A stretch of 64,000 bases of DNA from Pseudomonas viridiflava. GTDB lineage: Bacteria; Pseudomonadota; Gammaproteobacteria; Pseudomonadales; Pseudomonadaceae. Under the pieces are notes generated by a model, which was not told the origin of the DNA, ran no database searches, and was given only the letters and a program-made list of their open reading frames with translations. This document shows positions 56,699 through 64,000 of the stretch, one piece after another. The stretch lies in assembly GCF_900583165.1 (NCBI RefSeq), contig NZ_UTKY01000010.1:164488-228487 (forward strand), in the 5' to 3' direction. The translations under genes and the position numbers were made by a program. Position 1 is the stretch's first letter; every line of letters starts with the position of its first letter.

Positions 56699-58414
56699 AT
56701 GTCGCAGTCCGCCCTCGCAATCGCCCAGATGATCCTCGATGGCTTTGACGATTACCGTGAGCATTTTCGCCAGATCACCGACGGTGCGCGCGAGCGCTTT
56801 GAAAAGGCTCAGTGGCAGCAGGGGCAGGCGGCGTCAGCGGCGCGCATCAATCTGTATGAAGAGAAGGTGGGCGAAGTCACCGCACGCCTGCGTGATCACT
56901 TCGATGCCGTCACGTTGCTGGGCATCGATGTCTGGCCCGTGGTGAAAAGCGCCTACATCGGCCTGATTGACCTACGCTTCGACGATGAGCTGTCCGAGAC
57001 CTGGTACAACTCGATCTTCTGCGGCTTGTTTAGCCACGACCTGATCAGCGACGGCTGCATGTTCATCCACACCACCCGGCCCAGCCTGCGCCGGGCGCGG
57101 GCTGCGCAGACGCGCACCTACAGCCCAGACGGGAAAATCCCGCAGATGCTCGCGCAAATCTTCGCGGACTACAGCTTCAGTGAACCTTATGCCGACCTCA
57201 GCGCTGACCTGCACCGTCTCGAAGCCCAGTTGCGGGAGAACCTGCCGGACTGGGTTTGCAAGGACCCGCAGCTCCAGGTCGAATTGTTTTCCTCCGTGCT
57301 CTACCGAAATAAAGGCGCCTACCTTGTAGGGCGCCTCTACACCCACGACGAGCAATGGCCGCTGGTGATCCCGCTGCTGCACCGCGAAGGCCAGGGCATC
57401 CAGATCGACGCGTTGATCACCGATGAAGCCGACGTGTCGATCATCTTCTCGTTCACCCGTTCCTACTTCATGGTGGATGTACCGGTGCCCGCAGAATTCA
57501 TCGGCTTTCTCAAGCGCATCCTGCCGGGCAAACACATTGCCGAGTTGTACACCTCCATCGGCTTCTACAAGCACGGCAAGTCGGAGTTCTACCGTGCACT
57601 GATCAACCACCTGGCCACCACCGATGATCAGTTCATCATGGCCCCCGGCGTGCGCGGCATGGTCATGAGTGTGTTTACCCTGCCGGGCTTCAATACCGTG
57701 TTCAAGATCATCAAGGACCGGTTTTCGCCGTCGAAAAACGTCAATCGCGCCACGGTGATCGAAAAGTACCGCCTGGTAAAAAGCGTCGACCGGGTAGGGC
57801 GCATGGCCGATACCCAGGAATTCGCCGATTTCCGTTTCCCCCTAAGCAAGTTCGAGCCCGAATGCCTGGCCGAATTGCTGGAAGTCGCCGCCGGCACCGT
57901 CGAAGTGGAGGGCGACACCGTTCTGATCCGCCACTGCTGGACTGAGCGGCGCATGACCCCGCTCAACCTTTACCTGGAAAACGCCAATGACGCCCAGGTG
58001 CGCGAAGCCCTGGAAGACTACGGCCTGGCCATCAAGCAACTGGCAGCGGCAAATATCTTCCCCGGCGACATGCTGCTAAAAAACTTCGGCGTCACCCGTC
58101 ACGGCCGCGTGGTGTTCTACGACTATGACGAAATCTGTTACCTCACCGAGGCCAACTTCCGTCACATCCCCGCACCGCGGACCCCCGAGGATGAAATGGC
58201 GTCCGAACCCTGGTACTCCATCGGCCCGCTGGATGTGTTCCCGGAGGAATTCCCGCCGTTCCTGTTTGCCGACGCCGGCCAGCGCAAACTGTTCGATCAA
58301 CTGCATGGCGAGTTGTATAACGCCGATTACTGGAAAGGCCTGCAGGAGGCGATTCGCGCCGGTAAGGTCATTGATGTGTTCCCTTACCGGCGCAGGTGGG
58401 ATGAAAACGAGTAG
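56699..58414 (+). CDS. aceK: Isocitrate dehydrogenase kinase/phosphatase
   Basis: Controls flux between the TCA cycle and glyoxylate shunt by phosphorylating and dephosphorylating isocitrate dehydrogenase. It is 571 residues from the ATG at 56699 with GAGG nine bases upstream. Motifs seen are [20 protein letters not shown], the ATP-binding loop [30 protein letters not shown] [15 protein letters not shown], and the catalytic [20 protein letters not shown]. The gene stands alone here; no aceA or aceB is adjacent. Confidence 0.97.
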   Translation: MSQSALAIAQMILDGFDDYREHFRQITDGARERFEKAQWQQGQAASAARINLYEEKVGEVTARLRDHFDAVTLLGIDVWPVVKSAYIGLIDLRFDDELSETWYNSIFCGLFSHDLISDGCMFIHTTRPSLRRARAAQTRTYSPDGKIPQMLAQIFADYSFSEPYADLSADLHRLEAQLRENLPDWVCKDPQLQVELFSSVLYRNKGAYLVGRLYTHDEQWPLVIPLLHREGQGIQIDALITDEADVSIIFSFTRSYFMVDVPVPAEFIGFLKRILPGKHIAELYTSIGFYKHGKSEFYRALINHLATTDDQFIMAPGVRGMVMSVFTLPGFNTVFKIIKDRFSPSKNVNRATVIEKYRLVKSVDRVGRMADTQEFADFRFPLSKFEPECLAELLEVAAGTVEVEGDTVLIRHCWTERRMTPLNLYLENANDAQVREALEDYGLAIKQLAAANIFPGDMLLKNFGVTRHGRVVFYDYDEICYLTEANFRHIPAPRTPEDEMASEPWYSIGPLDVFPEEFPPFLFADAGQRKLFDQLHGELYNADYWKGLQEAIRAGKVIDVFPYRRRWDENE

Positions 58415-58425
58415 GAAAGCCTGGA

Positions 58426-59664
58426 TCACTGACCGGACTTGGATATCTGAGAAAGGGCCAAGTGCTTTTCCAGTTCGGTGTAGATAGTGCGCAAATCGGT
58501 GTTCAGTTCGGCAACCTGTGCCCGATGGCGGTTGTCGTCTTTATGTTGGTTGATGGCGACTTGTTTAAGGTGCGTGGCGGCCGAGGAGTGGATCAATTGA
58601 GTGAAGTCCTGGCGTGCCTGGGCGCTGCCGGCTTGCTCCGTGCGGGGGACGGCGTTCAGTTGCACAAAGGCCTTTTGAATAACGGCCAGCTCCAACTCAA
58701 TGCGTTGCTTGTTCGGCGAGGTCAATATCCACGTTGGGTTCATGCCGTTTTTGGAGCTGCGATCAAGGCTGCCGCTGCCCCAGGCATCGCGTAGATTGAC
58801 CAGCGCCTTGCGCGCAGCGTCGACCGCATCCTGCGAGAGTTTATCGTCCAGGCCATTGCGTTTAGCGGTTTCGAGGGTGCGATCGAGTCGATGCAGTGTC
58901 AGCTCCAGGGGGGCCAGTTGCTGGCTTCGCTCAAGGTACTGCTCCAGGTGCTTACGCTGCGGGGCGAGCCCAAGGGTGGATTTGAATTGGCTGGTGCCTT
59001 TCAGGCGCCCCGTCGCCCATGCGTTGCGGTATTCGGTCTGGGCGTTACGTTGTGCGATAAAGATGTCTTGCTCGGCTTGAGATATCGGCAGGGGCTGCTT
59101 CTTGATGTGGCTATCAAGCAGGGCGATCTTTTCATCCGAAGCGTTGATATGTTTGACGGCTTTTTCCAGTTCTTTTGTGGGCATGCCTGTGTTTATCGGT
59201 GCGGCAGGTAGGACCGGGAGGTTTATCGGGTCCAGCGCGCTGGACGGTGGCGGGGTGGGAGCGGCCCATGCTGCGCGCCTGTCCAGCAGGGCTTTGCGTT
59301 CTTCCAGGCGCGCTGTCACCCGTTCATTGCGTTGTGTGAGGTTGTGCAGGCTTGTGTGGGCATTAGGTGGGGCGGCAATAAACGTGCGGCTTTCCTTATC
59401 GAAGGTCTCAAGCGCCGTGTCGATTCTCGACAGATGCATCCAGGCTTGCAGTTGATGGCCCTTATCCTGCGCGGTACTTGCCTGCATCTGATTGACCGGA
59501 CTGAGTAACGTTTGCTCAAGGCCCCGGGTGTTATCGAGCAGGTGTCGGTGGCCTTGCCCCACCATGCTTTTAGCGACGGCACCTTGGATAGCGTGGGTCT
59601 GCTGTACCAGTGAACCCAATGCAGTGCCGGGGCCAGGTGTGGAAAATTGTTTGAGTCTGATCAT
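58426..59664 (-). CDS. Unrecognised helical repeat protein
   Basis: A 412-residue protein with no signal peptide, membrane segment or family that I recognise. The ATG at 59664 has a GGAGAAG site. It is mainly helical. Two units of about 79 residues (about 166-244 and 245-325) share an end pattern: EYRNAWATGRL (211-221) and LRDAWGSGSL (291-300), each preceded by Q-x-D-x3-A-x-R-x-A and followed about 15 residues later by P-x-K/R. A third, more distant unit (LSRIDTALET at 78-87 and RRAAWAA at 129-135) resembles LHRLDRTLET (257-266). A Pro/Ala-rich linker (136-160) separates it from the others. It is convergent with aceK and divergent from hrpA. Function is unknown. Confidence 0.75.
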   Translation of the reverse strand: MIRLKQFSTPGPGTALGSLVQQTHAIQGAVAKSMVGQGHRHLLDNTRGLEQTLLSPVNQMQASTAQDKGHQLQAWMHLSRIDTALETFDKESRTFIAAPPNAHTSLHNLTQRNERVTARLEERKALLDRRAAWAAPTPPPSSALDPINLPVLPAAPINTGMPTKELEKAVKHINASDEKIALLDSHIKKQPLPISQAEQDIFIAQRNAQTEYRNAWATGRLKGTSQFKSTLGLAPQRKHLEQYLERSQQLAPLELTLHRLDRTLETAKRNGLDDKLSQDAVDAARKALVNLRDAWGSGSLDRSSKNGMNPTWILTSPNKQRIELELAVIQKAFVQLNAVPRTEQAGSAQARQDFTQLIHSSAATHLKQVAINQHKDDNRHRAQVAELNTDLRTIYTELEKHLALSQISKSGQ

Positions 59665-59945
59665 AGGGCTTCTCCGGGCGATAGTGCGGGGCGCAGTAAA
59701 GCGCGGCGCAACCGGTGCCTGCCATCTGGACGCTTCTGATAGTGGGGCATGAAAGGGGGGATGCGACGTGTGGGATGATGGCCCCGTCGTATTCAAACCA
59801 CCCCTTGCAATCAACAGACGCTGCGGTTTCGCGGCGATGAAACGGGTTGCCTCGTCTACGTCGCCTGAAATCTGCGACAATCGCCGCCTACGATCACGTG
59901 ACCCCAGGCTCACCTGCCTCACTAAAAAAGACTTTTGCGTACCTG

Positions 59946-62900
59946 ATGACCGACCAAGCGCCCACCATCGACCAACTGCTCAAAACCCTCGATCACGCCA
60001 TGCTCGCTGACCGCCACCGCTTGCGTCGGCAGTTGCTTGAGCTGCGCAAGAAGCCCGACGAGGAAAAATTGGCACAGTGGGTGGCGCGCATGCAGGCGTC
60101 CTGCGCCCAGGTCACGGCGCGGCGCGCCAGCCTGCCGGTGATTCGCTATGACGACAGCCTGCCGATTGCCGCCAAGCGCGATGAAATCAAAGACGCTTTG
60201 AACAAGCATCAGGTGCTGATCATTGCCGGTGAGACGGGGTCGGGTAAGACCACCCAGTTGCCGAAAATCTGCCTGGAGATCGGTCGCGGCCAGTTCGGTC
60301 TCATCGGCCACACCCAACCACGCCGGATCGCGGCGCGCAGCGTGGCCAGCCGGGTTGCCGAAGAGCTCGCCACGCCGCTGGGCGCGTTGGTCGGCTATCA
60401 AGTGCGTTTCGAAGACCAGAGCGATTCCAATACGCTGATCAAGCTGATGACCGACGGTATCCTGCTGGCGGAAACCCAGAACGACCGTTACCTGGAACGC
60501 TACGACACAATCATCGTCGACGAGGCCCACGAACGCAGCCTCAACATCGACTTCCTGCTGGGCTACCTGAAAACCCTGCTGCCGCGACGCCCCGACCTGA
60601 AAGTCATCATCACCTCGGCCACCATCGACCTTGAGCGCTTCTCCAAGCACTTCGACGACGCGCCGATTGTCGAGGTCTCGGGCCGTACTTTCCCGGTGGA
60701 TACCTGGTACCGCCCGCTGACCCTGGAGCAGGACGAGGAGGGCAACCGTGTCGAGGACGACCTCACCGTCGACCAGGCGATCCTCGCCACCCTCGATGAA
60801 ATCGCCGCCTATGAGCGCAGCGAACGCCGCAGCCCGGGCGACGTGCTGGTGTTCTTGCCCGGCGAGCGCGAGATTCGCGACGCCGCCGACATGCTGCGCA
60901 AAGCCCAGCTCAAGCACACCGAGATCTTGCCGTTGTATGCGCGCCTGTCGCCGGCCGAGCAGCAGCGCATCTTCCAATCCCACCCAGGCCGTCGCGTGGT
61001 GCTGGCGACCAACGTCGCGGAAACCTCGCTGACCGTGCCGGGCATTCGTTATGTCATCGACAGCGGCACTGCGCGCATCAGCCGCTACAGTTACCGCGCC
61101 AAGGTGCAGCGCCTGCCGATCGAGGCCATTTCCCAGGCCAGCGCCAACCAGCGTAAGGGCCGTTGTGGCCGGGTTGAGCCGGGCATCTGCATCCGCTTGT
61201 ACAGCGAAGAAGACTTTATCGGTCGCCCGGAATTCACCGACCCGGAAATCCTGCGCACCAACCTCGCTGCCGTGATCCTGCAGATGTTGCACCTGCGCCT
61301 CGGCGAGATCACCGATTTTCCGTTTATTGAACCGCCGGACGGCAAGGCCATCAGCGACGGTTTCAACCTGCTGCAAGAGCTCTCGGCGGTCGACCGCAAC
61401 AGCCAGCTCACCCCGCTGGGCCGCCAACTGGCACGCCTGCCGGTGGACCCACGCATGGGCCGCATGCTGCTTGAAGCGGCCAAGCTCGGCAGCTTGCAGG
61501 AAGTGCTTATTGTCGCCAGCGCCATGTCGATCCAGGACCCGCGCGAGCGTCCGCCGGAGCGTCAACAGGCCGCCGACCAGGCCCACGCCCAGTGGAAAGA
61601 CCCGGATTCGGACTTCGCCGGGCTGGTCAACCTGTGGCGTGGTTTCGAAGAACAGCGTCAGGAGCTGACCGCCAGCCCGCTGCGCAACTGGTGCCGCAAG
61701 AACTTCCTCAACTACTTGCGCCTGCGCGAGTGGCGCGATTCCCATCGTCAGTTGAGCCTGATCTGTCGCGACATGCAGCTGACGGTCAATAAAGAGCCGG
61801 CGGATTTCCCGAAACTGCACAAAGCGGTGCTCTCCGGCCTGCTGAGCCAGATCGGCCAGAAAACCGAAGACGGCGATTACCTCGGTGCACGTCAGCGGCG
61901 TTTCTGGATTCACCCTTCGTCGGGTATTGGCAAGAAGCGTCCACAGTGGCTGATGACCGCTGAATTGGTGGAAACCACCAAGCTGTATGCGCGCATGGTC
62001 GCCAAGATCGACGCCGACTGGATCGAACCGCTGGCCGGGCACCTGATCAAGAAGAACCACTTCGAACCCCATTGGGAGAAGAAGCGCGGCCAAGTCGTGG
62101 CGTTCGAGCAAATCACTCTGTTCGGGTTGATTGTGGTCGGGCGCCGGCCGGTGCATTACGGGCCGATTGATCCGCTGGTGTCCCGCGAGTTGTTTATCCG
62201 CGAAGGTTTGGTGCGTGGCGAGATTCAGTCGCGGGCCAAGTGCCTCACCGCCAACCAGCAACTGCTGGAGCAACTCGACGAGCTGGAAGCCAAGGCACGC
62301 CGTCGCGATATTCTGGCCGATGAAGAAACCCTGTACGCCTTCTACGATGCGCGGTTACCGGCAGAGATCCACCAGACTGCGACCTTTGACAGTTGGTACA
62401 AGATCAACAGCCAAAAAGACCCGCAACTGTTGATCATGCGCGAAGAAGACGTGCTGGCCCGCGAGGCCAGTGAAGTCACGGCGCAGCATTACCCGGACAC
62501 CCTGCACCTGGGCGACCTGGAATTGGCGCTGAGCTATCACTTTGAACCCAACCACCCCCGCGACGGCGTGACCCTGCGCGTGCCGGCGCCGCTACTGCCA
62601 GCCTTGCCGCCAGAGCGCTTGGAGTGGCTGGTGCCGGGTGTGATCGAAGCCAAGTGCATCGCCCTGGTGCGCAACCTGCCCAAGGCGCTGCGCAAAAACT
62701 TCGTGCCGGTGCCGGACTTCGTTAGGGCGGCGCTGCAACGTATTGAATTCGGCCAGGGTTCGCTGCCGCAGGCGTTGGGCCGCGAGTTGTTGCGCATGAC
62801 CGGTGCGCGGGTCAGCGATGAGGCTTGGGCCGAAGCCGCGCAGCAGGTGGAAAACCATCTGAAGATGAACCTCGAGGTGGTCGACGGCCAGGGTAAATTC

Positions 62901-63857
62901 CTCGGCGAAGGCCGCGACCTGGCCGAGCTGACCGCACGGTTTGCCGAAGCCAGCCAAGCCGCGTTGGCCGTGCCGCAAACCGCAAAAAGCCAGCAGCCAG
63001 TCGAAGCCAAGGTGTTCGCGGCGGTGGCCGAGAAGACCCAGCAGAAGATCGCCGGACTGTCGATGACGGTGTATCCGGCGCTGGTGGAAGAAAACGGCAC
63101 GGTCAAGGAAGGGCGTTTCTCGACCGCCGCCGAGGCCGAGTTCCAGCACCGTCGTGCCTTGCAGCGCCTGCTGATGCAGCAATTGGCGGAACCGGCGAAA
63201 TTCCTGCGGGGCAAATTGCCGGGCCTGACCGAATTGGGGCTGATGTACCGCGAGTTGGGCCGCATCGACGCACTGGTGGAAGACATTCTGCTGGCGAGCC
63301 TGGACACCTGCGTGTTGGAAGGTGAAGCCAACCTGCCGCGTGATGGCGCAGGTTTGGCGGCCCTGGCCGAGCGTAAGCGTGGCAGTTGGACTGAGCACGC
63401 AGAACGCACGGCGCGCCTGACCCTGGAAATCCTGAAACTCTGGCACGGCTTGCAGAAACGCTTCAAAGGCAAGATCGATCTGGCCCAGGCGGTGGCCTTG
63501 AACGATATCAAGCAGCAGTTGAGCCACCTGGTGTACCCCGCTTTTGTACGGGAAACCCCGTCGCAATGGTTCAAGGAGTTGCCGCGCTTCCTCAAAGCCA
63601 TCGAACTGCGCCTGGAGAAACTGCCCAGCCAGGTTCAGAAAGACCGGGTGTGGAGCGGTGAGCTGAGCGGGCTGTGGGCGCAATACGAAAACCGCCTGAA
63701 AAAACACGCCCAGGAAGGCAAGCGCGACCCTCAGTTGGAGCTTTATCGCTGGTGGCTGGAGGAATATCGCGTGTCATTGTTTGCCCAGCAGTTGGGCACC
63801 AAGGTGCCGATCTCTGATAAGCGCCTGAGCAAGCAGTGGAGCCAAGTCGAAGCCTGA
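59946..63857 (+). CDS. hrpA: ATP-dependent RNA helicase HrpA
   Basis: A DEAH-box helicase of 1303 residues from the ATG at 59946 (MTDQAPTIDQLLKTLDHAML), involved in RNA processing or ribosome rescue in characterised relatives. The Walker A is AGETGSGKTTQLPKICLE near 94-111, DEAHERSLN is near 192, then ITSATIDLERFS, VLATNVAETSLTVPGIRYVI and QRKGRCGRVEPGICIRLYSE. HA2 and OB-fold regions and a long C-terminal DUF3418-type domain follow, as in full-length HrpA. The open frame upstream to 59847 is not supported. Confidence 0.96.
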   Translation: MTDQAPTIDQLLKTLDHAMLADRHRLRRQLLELRKKPDEEKLAQWVARMQASCAQVTARRASLPVIRYDDSLPIAAKRDEIKDALNKHQVLIIAGETGSGKTTQLPKICLEIGRGQFGLIGHTQPRRIAARSVASRVAEELATPLGALVGYQVRFEDQSDSNTLIKLMTDGILLAETQNDRYLERYDTIIVDEAHERSLNIDFLLGYLKTLLPRRPDLKVIITSATIDLERFSKHFDDAPIVEVSGRTFPVDTWYRPLTLEQDEEGNRVEDDLTVDQAILATLDEIAAYERSERRSPGDVLVFLPGEREIRDAADMLRKAQLKHTEILPLYARLSPAEQQRIFQSHPGRRVVLATNVAETSLTVPGIRYVIDSGTARISRYSYRAKVQRLPIEAISQASANQRKGRCGRVEPGICIRLYSEEDFIGRPEFTDPEILRTNLAAVILQMLHLRLGEITDFPFIEPPDGKAISDGFNLLQELSAVDRNSQLTPLGRQLARLPVDPRMGRMLLEAAKLGSLQEVLIVASAMSIQDPRERPPERQQAADQAHAQWKDPDSDFAGLVNLWRGFEEQRQELTASPLRNWCRKNFLNYLRLREWRDSHRQLSLICRDMQLTVNKEPADFPKLHKAVLSGLLSQIGQKTEDGDYLGARQRRFWIHPSSGIGKKRPQWLMTAELVETTKLYARMVAKIDADWIEPLAGHLIKKNHFEPHWEKKRGQVVAFEQITLFGLIVVGRRPVHYGPIDPLVSRELFIREGLVRGEIQSRAKCLTANQQLLEQLDELEAKARRRDILADEETLYAFYDARLPAEIHQTATFDSWYKINSQKDPQLLIMREEDVLAREASEVTAQHYPDTLHLGDLELALSYHFEPNHPRDGVTLRVPAPLLPALPPERLEWLVPGVIEAKCIALVRNLPKALRKNFVPVPDFVRAALQRIEFGQGSLPQALGRELLRMTGARVSDEAWAEAAQQVENHLKMNLEVVDGQGKFLGEGRDLAELTARFAEASQAALAVPQTAKSQQPVEAKVFAAVAEKTQQKIAGLSMTVYPALVEENGTVKEGRFSTAAEAEFQHRRALQRLLMQQLAEPAKFLRGKLPGLTELGLMYRELGRIDALVEDILLASLDTCVLEGEANLPRDGAGLAALAERKRGSWTEHAERTARLTLEILKLWHGLQKRFKGKIDLAQAVALNDIKQQLSHLVYPAFVRETPSQWFKELPRFLKAIELRLEKLPSQVQKDRVWSGELSGLWAQYENRLKKHAQEGKRDPQLELYRWWLEEYRVSLFAQQLGTKVPISDKRLSKQWSQVEA

Positions 63858-63875
63858 AGGCCAAAACAGCTCAAA

Positions 63876-63895
63876 TGTGGGAGGGGGCTTGCCCC
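63876..63895. repeat. Truncated REP arm at an insertion boundary
   Basis: TGTGGGAGGGGGCTTGCCCC stops after four of the usual five C, where GGTACAAACC of the IS481-like end begins. The partner arm is not in the window. Confidence 0.75.
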
Positions 63896-64000
63896 GGTAC
63901 AAACCGGGGACATCGTTTACATTTCTAACCGGGGACATGGTTTACAGGTTAATACGCATGATCAGGAGGTAGCTGATCATGCCCTGGAATCAAGAGTCCC
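63896..64000 (+). mobile_element. IS481-like insertion sequence, left end (partial)
   Basis: Two direct copies of AACCGGGGACATNGTTTACA (63902-63921 and 63927-63946, 25 bases apart, one difference) lie before a short ORF start, as at the ends of IS481-family elements in pseudomonads. The exact left boundary is uncertain; CCCCGGT-ACAA-ACCGGGG (63892-63909) forms a perfect small palindrome across the junction. The element continues beyond the window. Confidence 0.75.
63979..64000 (+). CDS. IS481-family transposase, 5' fragment
   Basis: Only the first seven codons are in the window, MPWNQES, an N-terminus common in IS481-type transposases. A strong AGGAGGT site lies at 63964-63970. The rest lies outside, so family assignment leans on the flanking repeats. 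Confidence 0.65.

Noticed and set aside
59922..62273. 783-codon open frame antisense to hrpA
   Set aside because: It mirrors hrpA codon for codon, with His/Gln/Val-rich composition typical of the reverse strand of high-GC genes, and has no domain or ribosome site.
63902..63946. The two 20-base repeats as a phage attachment site
   Set aside because: Their sequence and the AGGAGGT-ATG-MPWNQES start fit an IS481-like end better; no integrase or tRNA is nearby.

Overview
The window is chromosomal DNA from a fluorescent-group Pseudomonas (P. fluorescens complex). The basis is the high GC content, the house-keeping gene order (pyrD-rmf-rlmKL; xdhABC-guaD; gntR-smc-zipA-ligA; ffs; dnaX-ybaB-recR; apt-anr-hemN; ccoSIHG; two ccoNOQP operons; aer; aceK; hrpA) and frequent paired palindromes of the REPIN type known from P. 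fluorescens SBW25. Species is inferred, not proven. pyrD is cut by the left edge and an IS481-like transposase by the right edge.

Layout. 1-8650: pyrimidine synthesis (pyrD), ribosome hibernation (rmf with a structured leader), rRNA methylation (rlmKL), a membrane CHASE-PAS-PAS-GGDEF diguanylate cyclase, PBP4 (dacB) and a YggL-family protein. 8648-18059: a BenE-type carrier divergent from a GntR/FCD regulator, then the purine catabolic operon xdhA-xdhB-xdhC-guaD, divergent from a second GntR/FCD gene. 18062-25109: smc, zipA and ligA. 25286-31889: a zinc-ribbon metallopeptidase, the 4.5S SRP RNA, and an accessory island with two lipoproteins, a DUF3380 muramidase directly followed by a secreted SH3-like protein (possible effector/immunity pair), a DUF2167 membrane protein and a solute-binding-like protein. 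32023-36958: dnaX, ybaB, an MDR oxidoreductase, recR and apt. 37038-53170: a microaerobic respiration block with the regulator anr, hemN, the cbb3 oxidase assembly genes safE-like/ccoS/ccoI/ccoH/ccoG and two complete ccoNOQP operons, separated by a Phd/VapC-type toxin-antitoxin pair. 53250-64000: alpha/beta hydrolase, Aer-like aerotaxis receptor, EamA exporter, aceK, an unrecognised repeat protein, hrpA and the start of an insertion sequence.

How the parts fit. Anr senses oxygen through an Fe-S cluster, and sites resembling its operator lie upstream of hemN (perfect), ccoG (9/10), the second ccoN (9/10, inside the start of the neighbouring hydrolase gene) and the first ccoN (7/10). This makes 37-55 kb a local low-oxygen regulon: haem synthesis, copper loading, oxidase subunits and aerotaxis. 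xdhABC and guaD together convert guanine/hypoxanthine through xanthine to urate. Two TGAC-N6-GTCA palindromes sit between xdhA and the adjacent GntR gene.

Most of the window is conserved core genome. The less ordinary items are the muramidase module (27.7-29.3 kb), the repeat protein at 58.4-59.7 kb, the toxin-antitoxin pair between the oxidase operons, the operator inside a coding sequence, the palindromes upstream of xdhA, and a REP arm interrupted by an IS481-like element at the right edge.
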